Assembly: GCA_035294305.1 (NCBI GenBank)
Contig: DATGLD010000026.1
Coordinates: 1-64,000 of the forward strand
Direction: 5' to 3'
Source of the DNA: DASRBN01 sp035294305
GTDB lineage: Bacteria; Chloroflexota; Ktedonobacteria; Ktedonobacterales; Ktedonobacteraceae
Length of the DNA stretch: 64,000 nucleotides
The position numbers and the translations under genes are program-made. Shown piece by piece: positions 16,199-24,026 of this stretch (its first letter is position 1; each line of letters starts with the position of its first letter). The notes beneath the pieces are model-generated. The model saw nothing but the letters and a program-made list of their open reading frames with translations. It ran no database searches and was not told the origin of the DNA.

Positions 16199-17449
16199 TT
16201 ATGCCGTCCAGAATGGGCGCGAATCGGCGTCAATTCCACCGGTAGTGAGCTGTACGGGGCTGCCCTGCATGCTGTACGCGCCGGTTTTGGCGTTGTAGCT
16301 GATGTTGGCCAGCCACAGATCAAAAGTACTGTTATCATAGGAGATATACGCTAACTGTTTTCCGTCGGGAGACCAGACCGGCTGGCTGACGTACTGGCCG
16401 CTGAGGATATGCGAGGCCGTTTTATAGGGTATGAGAGCCTCTTGTTCGGTTTTGGGATCATTGGGGGTGGCGGTGACGTTCTCCGGTACGTGCATGATGT
16501 AAATGCCCATGGTGCCGGCGGCTTCACGTTTGACAAAGGCGATGGCATTACCGTCGGGCGAAAATGCCGGCTCAAAATCTTCATCCTTGGGACTGGTGAT
16601 GGCAATGCCCGGATCAAAGGCGTTGGAGGGCGAGCCGGGATGATATAATCCGGGGTGGTCGGCGATCTGAGTCGCATCCTCCAGGAAGATCTGGATGACT
16701 TGCTGGGTCTGTGTCGCGGCATCATAGGCGTAATGCGTGTAGACGATCTCATTGGGATGCCCTGGGCGATAGGAGGGGTCGCGGTCGCCGCCGTCGCCAA
16801 AGCTGGCATAGGCTACGTCTTGCGTTTTTGCCGGATCATTGAATGGGATGGAGAAGACCTGCAAGTCGAGCAGCGGGGCGTTTTCGCCGGTGGCGGCGTA
16901 CCAGTCCTCTTTTTCGAAGTCGCTGAGGAAGAGTAGATGGGTGCCATCGGCGGACCATGCCGGCTGCGCATACCAGTAGTAGGTGCTTTTGACGTATGGC
17001 CCATCTTGATAATATTTACCGTTGCCTGAGCGCAGCAGGTGCGCTGAGTTGCCGGTGGTCGATAGGTAGATGAGGTTGGAGTAGTCTTTGTAGCGGGCGA
17101 TGCAGGCAATCCATTTGCCATCAGGAGAGATGGCGGGGTCGTACAGGTTTCCGCCATGGGTAATCTGCTGGGCGTTGTTGTTGGGATCGATAACCCAGAG
17201 GTTGTGGTCGATAGTAAAGTAGATCTTGCCCTTGAAAAGGTTCTGAGTCTGGTTGACGCCGACTTGCTGACCGTTGGCATTGGTAGTAATTGTTTTGGTG
17301 CTCGGCGTGTTGCTCGTGTTGCTGCCGCCAATGCCAAAACATCCTTGCAGGCCAAAGGCCAGCAGGAGCAGGAGAAGCAGGGAACTGTTCCGCGGCTTCC
17401 ATAGAAGAGATAGTTTCGATATATTCCTGGATGTCTGTTTCTTTCTCAT
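16199..17449 (-). CDS. TolB-like PD40 beta-propeller lipoprotein (416 aa)
   Basis: A signal peptide with a lipobox (LLLLLAFGLQGCFG, Cys about residue 37) predicts a lipid-anchored exported protein. The rest is built of PD40/WD40-like blades, each with a signature of the type ISPDGKWIACIAR, WSADGTHLLFLS, FSPDGNAIAFVK and WSPDGKQLAYIS. Such propellers usually bind partners; there is no visible enzyme active site. The gene lies 18 bases downstream of the LCP gene and on the same strand as the kinase, so the three may be co-transcribed. Confidence 0.8.
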   Translation of the reverse strand: MRKKQTSRNISKLSLLWKPRNSSLLLLLLLAFGLQGCFGIGGSNTSNTPSTKTITTNANGQQVGVNQTQNLFKGKIYFTIDHNLWVIDPNNNAQQITHGGNLYDPAISPDGKWIACIARYKDYSNLIYLSTTGNSAHLLRSGNGKYYQDGPYVKSTYYWYAQPAWSADGTHLLFLSDFEKEDWYAATGENAPLLDLQVFSIPFNDPAKTQDVAYASFGDGGDRDPSYRPGHPNEIVYTHYAYDAATQTQQVIQIFLEDATQIADHPGLYHPGSPSNAFDPGIAITSPKDEDFEPAFSPDGNAIAFVKREAAGTMGIYIMHVPENVTATPNDPKTEQEALIPYKTASHILSGQYVSQPVWSPDGKQLAYISYDNSTFDLWLANISYNAKTGAYSMQGSPVQLTTGGIDADSRPFWTA

Positions 17450-17467
17450 GGGTTATTCCCTCAGCGG

Positions 17468-19390
17468 TTAGACCTGTAAGGCTTGAGGCGATTCAAAGAC
17501 CGTCAGTAGCAGTAGATCAAGCAGGCTGTGAATGCCGGAAAAGTCATATTGATCGCCACCTGCGAAGAGACTCATCATGCTCATGCTTGCCATTTGACTC
17601 GCTGTTTGCAGGCTGTCGCTGCTGACCTGAGGAACCTCAGCAACCGGGGCTACCTGCGGTGATGATGCTGGTGAAACGCCGGCGATGGATGTGTTGCCGG
17701 TGCTGCCCTGAATGTTGCAGGCGGCTTTGCTACCTAGATCGAACATTTTGGCGATGACGGGAACAATTTTGGCGCAATTGGGAAAGACGACGGATTCGCC
17801 ACCTGGCAGCGTGCCTGTGCTTGAGTAGGGCGCATCGAGGATGACTTTGTTGATACTATTCGGATTGATGCTGCGGGCAAAGTTCATGAGTTTGAAGACG
17901 TCGCTGAGTTGCATGTCAGTTTTGACATAGCCGTTGAGGTCATTGGCGATGGTGGGCAATTTGCCGATGATGTCGGGATTGTTGAGCTTGGTTTTTAAAG
18001 CGCTGAGTACCTGCTGCTGGCGCGCGGAGCGACCGAAATCGCCCACGAGGTCGGCGTGGCGCGAACGGACGTATTCGAGGGCAGTGATGCCATCGAGGTG
18101 TTGCGGGCCAGGCGGGATATAGAGGCGCATGTAGCCATAAGGGTCTTTGGAGTTGCCAACATCGTCGGGATAGTTGTCGTCGGTGATGGGATGGGTGACA
18201 TCGACATCGACGCCGCCAACGGTATTGATGACCTGGACGAAGCCCGTGAGGCCGATCCAGGCATAGTAGTTGATGGGAATGCCAAAGTCCTGTTCGATGG
18301 TCAGACGGCTGAGGGCGACACCGCCGGGGCTGTAGTCGGCGTTACCGGCTGCGACACCGCCCAGGGCATAGGCTTCGTCGAGCTTATGCAGGCCATAGCC
18401 GGGCACGTTGATGTAGAAGTCGCGCGGTATGGAGAGCATGCCAACGCTTTTGGTAGCGGGATCAATGGTAACGACGATGTCGGTCTGCGCGAGGTAGCTG
18501 TGGCTACCATCGGGGTTGGTAAATTTTTCGTCGGTATCGCTGCCTAGCAATAGGATATTGATGCGCGGCCCGCTCAAGATGTCGGCGCCGTTGCGACTGG
18601 CGTTGGGGTCCTCTTCGCCCTTGGCGCGCTGCACTTGCTGGCCAACGATGTTGTTGACGGAGGGCGAGAAGGTGAAGTAGAGGTAGCCGGCAGTGCCGCC
18701 AACCAGGAGGAGGATGACCCCTACCAGGGCTACGAGGACGCGCGCCCAGATGGGGAAGCGACGCTTTTTGCGCTGCTTTTTTTTGCCACGCGGTGGGCCG
18801 CCGGCGGAGCCATTGCCAGAGCCCGCGAGAGCGACGGTTGATGACAGCGGCGCAGGCCCCTGCGCCGGGTAGAATGGCGGAAAGGCCGCGCCCGGAGCCG
18901 GTGGCCGCTGAGCAGGGGATTGCTGCGCGGGGACGGGTGCCTGCGAGCTTAACTGCTGCTGTGAGCGAGGCGACGCTCCCCACGGCCATGAAGAGGCCGG
19001 TTGCTGCGGGTTCTGATACCATCCAGGCCCATGAGCCGGCGAGATAGGAGCGGGTTGTGATTGGATGGCAGGCTGTTTATTAGTCGCCAGTTCTGCCAGT
19101 TTGCTGCTATTGGCGGGCTGAAGTTGACTTGCCGCTTGCGCCTGGCCCGGACTCCAACCTGAAAGCAAGCCCCTGGCAGGAGTATCAGAGGACTGGCCGG
19201 ATGCCTGCGACGGCGCGGATGGCGTATTGCGGACCATCTGATCGACAGCGCTCTGCGTTTGAAGATCGGGGGTAGGCCTGACATGTGGGAGACCATCCGG
19301 GTCTGGCCTGCCATTCCCATAGTTGTTGATCCCATCGTTCTTGCTACGATGTTTGTAAGACGTGGGAAATTTTACAAATTGAGATTTCAA
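17468..19390 (-). CDS. LytR-CpsA-Psr (LCP) family protein with long disordered N-terminus (640 aa)
   Basis: Residues about 1-205 are Pro/Gln/Ser-rich and probably cytoplasmic. A basic segment (RGKKKQRKKRR) precedes one membrane span (about 211-236). The LCP domain follows (about 270-530), with RINILLLGSDTDEKF, DIVVTIDPATKSVGMLSIPR, HKLDEAYALGG and LTALEYVRSRHADLVGDFGR-type motifs, including the arginines that bind polyprenyl pyrophosphate. LCP enzymes attach glycopolymers to the cell wall or other carriers. The only long start is TTG at 19390, behind AAAGGG about 10 bases upstream; the exact start is uncertain. A low-complexity tail ends the protein. Confidence 0.88.
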   Translation of the reverse strand: MKSQFVKFPTSYKHRSKNDGINNYGNGRPDPDGLPHVRPTPDLQTQSAVDQMVRNTPSAPSQASGQSSDTPARGLLSGWSPGQAQAASQLQPANSSKLAELATNKQPAIQSQPAPISPAHGPGWYQNPQQPASSWPWGASPRSQQQLSSQAPVPAQQSPAQRPPAPGAAFPPFYPAQGPAPLSSTVALAGSGNGSAGGPPRGKKKQRKKRRFPIWARVLVALVGVILLLVGGTAGYLYFTFSPSVNNIVGQQVQRAKGEEDPNASRNGADILSGPRINILLLGSDTDEKFTNPDGSHSYLAQTDIVVTIDPATKSVGMLSIPRDFYINVPGYGLHKLDEAYALGGVAAGNADYSPGGVALSRLTIEQDFGIPINYYAWIGLTGFVQVINTVGGVDVDVTHPITDDNYPDDVGNSKDPYGYMRLYIPPGPQHLDGITALEYVRSRHADLVGDFGRSARQQQVLSALKTKLNNPDIIGKLPTIANDLNGYVKTDMQLSDVFKLMNFARSINPNSINKVILDAPYSSTGTLPGGESVVFPNCAKIVPVIAKMFDLGSKAACNIQGSTGNTSIAGVSPASSPQVAPVAEVPQVSSDSLQTASQMASMSMMSLFAGGDQYDFSGIHSLLDLLLLTVFESPQALQV

Positions 19391-19815
19391 TGTCTTTTAC
19401 CCTTTATGCTATTCGCTTCATATCAAGACAGAAAGAGGCAGCTTGAGCTTTATGTAAGTATAACGACTCATCCAAACAGATATCGCATACTGCACAGCAT
19501 ATTACCCCAATATACCTATCATGGAAGGTGGGTTGCTGATTCGTATAACGCGTCAAGGCGGCAAAATATCACGCACCGGTTATGCAGTTCCCGAATCTCC
19601 TTATTTCGTTATCACTCGTGTGAGATAAGAGCCTCATGTTTTTTAAATTCATCAGAATATAAGACTATTGGGTAATGCGAGTGGATGAGGAGGCCTGATG
19701 GGGATTTCGCTCGTTATAAGAAAGTGTAGAGGACGCCTAAGCTGAGCATGGGGTAAAGAGAAAGACAGGGGGATGCTGCCACTCTTTATGCTTGATGATT
19801 GTTTGGAGGAGCATA
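19391..19815. other. divergent intergenic region between the LCP and DUF4012 genes
   Basis: About 425 bases without a convincing gene. It is more AT-rich than its surroundings and should hold promoters for both divergent genes, but I find no near-consensus pair of boxes. A small inverted motif (TTATTTCGTTATCACTCGTG then TGAGATAAGAG) lies near 19600-19631. Confidence 0.45.
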
Positions 19816-22332
19816 GTGCCTGGCACCAGTATGCCGTCGCGAAATAAAAAGTTGTTTAAGAGGCCTTTTCCAAGTGCGATGGGGCATATGCCAGCTGAGG
19901 AGACGACTCCTACGCAAAAAGATATCTCGATGATCGAAACGCTGCCACACGCGGCGACCTCTGATGATAGTGCCATTCAGCACTCTTCTACGCAGCACAG
20001 CCCGCCATGTAGCTCATCGCTTGTTTCTAGCGATCCACCTTCACCGCAGAAAAGCTCGCCTGGCGCGCTGGCGGCAGGTGTTCAAGGACGAACTGAAGAG
20101 CAACATCTTAGCTGGCAGGATATCTCACTGCTGGCGACAGCTCCTGGCAAGGCGATACGGCGCATTACGACGAGGGCACGTCCCACATATGCTGCCGGGA
20201 GCGCGCGCAAGCGGGCGAGAAGGGCGAGGAGGCGCAGGTTGAGCAAGCGGACGCGCCTGGTGCTGATTGTGAGCCTGTTAGCTATGCTGGCGCCTGGGGT
20301 GATTTTCGCGATCGGCGTGGGGGCAAATGTATATGTGATGTTCAATTATGCGATGCGGGGGGTGCAACATATACAGCGAGTGCAGGCGATCTTTGCGAAT
20401 GTAAAGAGCGACCCGGGTGAGCTGGTGGATGCAAGTAGATTACACGCGGCGCAGGCAGAACTGGTGGCGGCTGAGGGGCAGTTTGAGCGGCTGCATGGCG
20501 CGCTGGTGAATGATGCGTTTGTGAATGATGTGCCGTTTTTCGATGCGCAGGTGGCTTCGGCGCTGGCGCTGAGCCAGCTAGGAGTGGATGCGTCGCGCAT
20601 GGGAGTGAAGCTGAACAAGATGCTGCTGGCGCTGGCGCCGTCGTTTAGCAGTTCAATGGCGGCGAATACGAGCAAGCCGTTGATTACACCGGGCATGTAT
20701 GCGACGATTACGGCGACTGTGGCGTCGATTTTGCCGGACCTGGATGACATGCGGGCGCAGGCCCAAATACTCTCTCCCGGCGCTTTGCCGCTGAGCGCGT
20801 CCCAGCGAGCGCTGTTAGGGGAGGTTGTACAGGCGGTGCCGCAGGTACAGGCAATTGTGACGCAACTCTATACGCTGCGTGATGGGTTGGGATGGTTGCT
20901 GGGTGTGGGGACGCGGCGGACATTTCTGGTGGAAACGATGGACCGGGCGGAGTTGCGACCGACGGGGGGATTTACTGGGCAGTTTGGGGAGCTGATTACG
21001 AATGGGGGGCGCATTACGCCGCCGGCGCTGAGGAATATTGGGCCGATTGAGGAGAATAATCCGAACAGTCCGGTGAATGGTGCGCCGGCGCCGGCAGCGT
21101 ACCGCTCATGGTGGCCGATTCCAAACTGGGGGTTGCGGGATGCGAATCTTTCGGCGGATTTTCCTACCTCGGCGCAAATGATTATGCAACAGTACGAGTT
21201 TGAGTTTGGGCAGCGGCTGGATGGGGTGATGATGTTTACGCCTTTTGCGATTGAACATATTTTGGCGATTACGGGGCCGATTACGATGAGCGCGTACCAC
21301 GATACGATTACGGCGCAAAATCTGGAGCAGCGGCTGCATTACTATCAACTTGACAACGCGGGGATCCGGCATGAGGAGGTGGTGTCGCATATTTCCGACC
21401 CGCAGGAGGCGCGCAAGATTTTTACGCAGCAACTGGCCGGCGCGTTGATTAGCCGTGTGGCGCATGCCGCACCGGGCCAGCTGGCGGAGATTGCGCGGGG
21501 AATGTTCTACGATATGCGGACGAAAGATGTGGAGGTGTATGTGTCGAATGCGCAACTGGAACAGTATCTCGTGCAGCATGGGGAGGCGGCGCTGGTGGAT
21601 CGTGGGACGAGTTCGGATGGGCTATACGTGGTGCAGGCGAATGTGAGCGCGAGCAAGGCGTCGCAGTATGTGCGGACGATGATTGACGACGAGGTGACGC
21701 TGAATGCGTCCGGGGGGGCGACGCATGTGATGCGGCTACGACTCGTCTATACGCAGGTTGGGCCGGTGTATGGATTGGACACGTACCGGGATTATGTACG
21801 AGTGTATGTGCCGCCGGGGAGCCAGTTCCTCTGGGGCGATGGCTTTGATACGACTATTCCCTTGTGCGGGGCGGGATTTGGGAGCTGCCCACGCTACGAT
21901 GCCTATGGCAATGGTGATTTGTTGTGCCCGGCGGGGCAGTTTGAGCCGGGGGCGGCGACGACGATGCTGAACGATCCCAATGTGGGGAGCAACCATCCCC
22001 TGGATACGGTGGGGCCGCCAACAAATTTTACGAGCGATGTGCCGGGGCGGGCGATGTTCGGCGGTTGGGTGGTGATTCCGAAAAACTGTACGATGACGGT
22101 GACCCTCTCCTGGTATGTTCCACCGCCGGGTCATGGGCGCTATTCACTGCTGGTGCAGCGGCAGTCCGCGACTTTTCCTGAACTGGACCTGACCGTTTTG
22201 CCCGCGCCGGGGGCTTGCGCGGCTCTAAAAATGGGGGGTATGCATTTCGAGGGTGTGATGAGTGGCCTGGATCTGACCTTTACGCTGAAGCCATCAGATA
22301 CGACCGCTTGCTACCCGCAGGTACCGGTGTAA
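19816..22332 (+). CDS. DUF4012-domain membrane/envelope protein (838 aa)
   Basis: I chose the GTG at 19816 because GGAGGA lies five bases upstream; ATG at 19831 is an alternative. A disordered N-terminus leads to a basic patch (RKRARRARRRRLSKRTR) and one membrane span (about residues 150-175). The large outside part holds the DUF4012 signature region: LLGVGTRRTFLVETMDRAEL, RPTGGFTGQFGELITNGGRI, and LRDANLSADFPTSAQMIMQQ. DUF4012 proteins are often found with exopolysaccharide and LCP genes; their biochemical role is unknown. Base use is odd: it is rich in GGG, GCG and TTG codons compared with neighbours, which could mean transfer or strand bias. Confidence 0.8.
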   Translation: MPGTSMPSRNKKLFKRPFPSAMGHMPAEETTPTQKDISMIETLPHAATSDDSAIQHSSTQHSPPCSSSLVSSDPPSPQKSSPGALAAGVQGRTEEQHLSWQDISLLATAPGKAIRRITTRARPTYAAGSARKRARRARRRRLSKRTRLVLIVSLLAMLAPGVIFAIGVGANVYVMFNYAMRGVQHIQRVQAIFANVKSDPGELVDASRLHAAQAELVAAEGQFERLHGALVNDAFVNDVPFFDAQVASALALSQLGVDASRMGVKLNKMLLALAPSFSSSMAANTSKPLITPGMYATITATVASILPDLDDMRAQAQILSPGALPLSASQRALLGEVVQAVPQVQAIVTQLYTLRDGLGWLLGVGTRRTFLVETMDRAELRPTGGFTGQFGELITNGGRITPPALRNIGPIEENNPNSPVNGAPAPAAYRSWWPIPNWGLRDANLSADFPTSAQMIMQQYEFEFGQRLDGVMMFTPFAIEHILAITGPITMSAYHDTITAQNLEQRLHYYQLDNAGIRHEEVVSHISDPQEARKIFTQQLAGALISRVAHAAPGQLAEIARGMFYDMRTKDVEVYVSNAQLEQYLVQHGEAALVDRGTSSDGLYVVQANVSASKASQYVRTMIDDEVTLNASGGATHVMRLRLVYTQVGPVYGLDTYRDYVRVYVPPGSQFLWGDGFDTTIPLCGAGFGSCPRYDAYGNGDLLCPAGQFEPGAATTMLNDPNVGSNHPLDTVGPPTNFTSDVPGRAMFGGWVVIPKNCTMTVTLSWYVPPPGHGRYSLLVQRQSATFPELDLTVLPAPGACAALKMGGMHFEGVMSGLDLTFTLKPSDTTACYPQVPV

Positions 22333-22441
22333 TTCATGCTATCTTTAACCAATATTTATCCTGCTCTTTACGCTGTAGTAAACTGGCGTTAATTTCCTTG
22401 TAAACACCCCATGCTACGCTCTACTCAGAAAGGACCCGGGA

Positions 22442-22473
22442 GAGGACAGGCACCAGGCACTGTCCCTACAGGA
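22442..22473. repeat. palindromic repeat, GGACAG/CTGTCC subtype
   Basis: GAGGACAGGCACCAGGCACT followed by GTCCCTACAGGA forms a short interrupted palindrome between the DUF4012 and glycosyltransferase genes. It is related to the repeats at 26971, 29611, 55369 and 58767. Its first half (GGACAGGCACCAGGCA) recurs inside the coding sequence near 27885. Confidence 0.65.
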
Positions 22474-22527
22474 TGGCCTCTCATTTTGTGAAAGTCGATG
22501 GCCGGTAGGTCCTCAATGAGGAACATC

Positions 22528-23697
22528 ATGCGTATCGCGATTATTACGGAAAACTTTCTGCCAAAACTTGATGGCGTTACACGCACGTTGGCGCGTCTCC
22601 TTGAATACTTGCAGCAGAACGGGCACGCGGCCCTGCTGCTTGGTCCCGATAGCGGGATGCATGAATATGCAGGGGCAGAGATCGTGGGCACGGCAGGCGT
22701 TCCGCTGCCTTTCTATCCAGAACTCAAATTCAATTTTTTCCGCCCGCTGTTCATACGACGTCTGAACGAGTTTGAGCCCGACATTGTGCACCTGGTCGAT
22801 CCGATTGTGCTTGGAGCGGCGGGGCTCGCCGCGGCACGCTTTCTGAATAAGCCGGTGGTGTCGTCCTATCACACGAATATGGCGGCCTACTGTGGCTACT
22901 TCGGCGTGCCGGTCTTTACGCGGCCAATGTGGGCGTACAACCGCCTGATTCATAGCCAGTGCGCACTGACTTTCTGTCCCTCGCCGTCAACAGCGCACAT
23001 GCTTGAGAAACAGGGGTTTTCTAGCCTGCGCATCTGGTCGCGTGGGGTGGACACGGCGCTGTTCCGTCCAGAACGCCGCAGCGCTGCCTTGCGAGCGTCC
23101 TGGTTACAGCGGCGAAGGAGGCCCGGCGAAAAGATAGTTCTACTGTATGCCGGTCGTATCTCGTGGGAGAAGAATTTGCGTGTGCTGGCACAGGCATATC
23201 GTACACTGGATCATAAGCGCTGCCACCTGGTAATTGTTGGTCACGGCCCTGCCTTTGCAGAAATACAAGAGGAGCTGGCAGATGTGCCCGTGACCTTTAC
23301 AGGCTACCTGCAAGGTGAGGAACTGGCAACAGCTTTTGCCTCGGCCGATGTGTTTGCTTTTCCATCGCGTTCCGAGACCTTCGGCCAGGTGGTGCTGGAA
23401 GCGATGGCATCTGGCTTACCTGTGGCGGGAATGCTCTCGGAGGGTGTGTGCGACCTGGTGCGGGATGGGGAAACCGGCTACCTGCTCGCTCCTGAAGGAC
23501 TGGAGGAGGCGGAAGAAGTTCTGGCCTACGCGGGGATTCTGGAGCACCTGATTGCCAACGAGGCTACTCGCCAGCGTATGGGGCAGGCGGCCTTGCTTGA
23601 CGCGCGCCAACGTTCATGGCCTGAAGCGATGAAAAGCCTGATGCAGGGCTATAGGGATGTAATTGAGGCTGCTAGCAGGCCGCTAGCGGTAGCATGA
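22528..23697 (+). CDS. GT4-family glycosyltransferase (389 aa)
   Basis: A retaining GT-B glycosyltransferase. The N-terminal domain starts MRIAIITENFLPKLDGVTRT, with the glycine loop of the acceptor site and the HLVDPIVLG strand. The C-terminal domain shows LLYAGRISWEKNLRVLAQAY (donor phosphate binding) and the EX7E-type motif PSRSETFGQVVLEAMASGLP. It is closest in pattern to diacylglycerol or mannosyl transferases of the GT4 group; donor and acceptor are not deducible. The start at 22528 has GAGGA six bases upstream, while an in-frame ATG at 22498 has none. A link to the neighbouring envelope genes is likely. Confidence 0.92.
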   Translation: MRIAIITENFLPKLDGVTRTLARLLEYLQQNGHAALLLGPDSGMHEYAGAEIVGTAGVPLPFYPELKFNFFRPLFIRRLNEFEPDIVHLVDPIVLGAAGLAAARFLNKPVVSSYHTNMAAYCGYFGVPVFTRPMWAYNRLIHSQCALTFCPSPSTAHMLEKQGFSSLRIWSRGVDTALFRPERRSAALRASWLQRRRRPGEKIVLLYAGRISWEKNLRVLAQAYRTLDHKRCHLVIVGHGPAFAEIQEELADVPVTFTGYLQGEELATAFASADVFAFPSRSETFGQVVLEAMASGLPVAGMLSEGVCDLVRDGETGYLLAPEGLEEAEEVLAYAGILEHLIANEATRQRMGQAALLDARQRSWPEAMKSLMQGYRDVIEAASRPLAVA

Positions 23698-23740
23698 ATA
23701 AGTGAGATAAGAAAAATTCTCTCTCACCCGGTTCACGAAT

Positions 23741-23845
23741 TCACTCTTCCTGGCGTCGTGATTGTATATACGACAGGATCAGCGAACCGATGAGCACGCA
23801 GAGCAGGACAATCTCCATCATACTGAATGTTTTCTTCTTTTGCAT
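23741..23845 (-). CDS. small single-span membrane peptide (34 aa)
   Basis: This short minus-strand frame reads MQKKKTFSMM, then a hydrophobic stretch EIVLLCVLIGSLILSYI, then the basic-acidic tail QSRRQEE and a TGA stop. The layout (lysines, one span, charged tail) is that of a real small membrane protein rather than a chance frame. GGAAGAG lies about eight bases before the ATG, and a promoter-like pair at 23889-23919 lies upstream. It sits downstream of the FtsH-like protease gene on the same strand. Function is unknown. Confidence 0.55.
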   Translation of the reverse strand: MQKKKTFSMMEIVLLCVLIGSLILSYIQSRRQEE

Positions 23846-23888
23846 AATACCATCTCTTCCATCAAATGCGCTCAATTTGGCGAGTGCT

Positions 23889-23919
23889 ATGATACTTGAC
23901 AGGTATGGACATGGGTCAA
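23889..23919 (-). promoter_or_regulatory. possible promoter for the 34-codon gene
   Basis: On the minus strand TTGACC (23919-23914) and TATCAT (23894-23889) are separated by 19 bases, two more than ideal. Transcription would start near 23882, about 37 bases before the ATG. Confidence 0.4.
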
Positions 23920-23934
23920 TAAATCAGCGGTGAG

Positions 23935-23982
23935 CGCGATCAACCAGCTCCTACGGCTTCGTTGTGATGCCGGTTGATCGCG
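23935..23982. repeat. 11-bp inverted repeat CGCGATCAACC
   Basis: Arms 23935-23945 (CGCGATCAACC) and 23972-23982 (GGTTGATCGCG) are perfect inverted copies with a 26-base loop. It lies between the FtsH-like gene and the small membrane peptide gene. The GATC-centred arms recall the palindrome at 40800-40862, but the loops are unrelated. Confidence 0.65.
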
Positions 23983-24026
23983 TCAATTACTGGTTCCATT
24001 TGTCTTCTGGAGACAACAAACGGATA

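Noticed and set aside
19259..19675. A 138-codon plus-strand frame covering the LCP start
   Set aside because: It overlaps the LCP gene antisense, has odd composition and no ribosome site.
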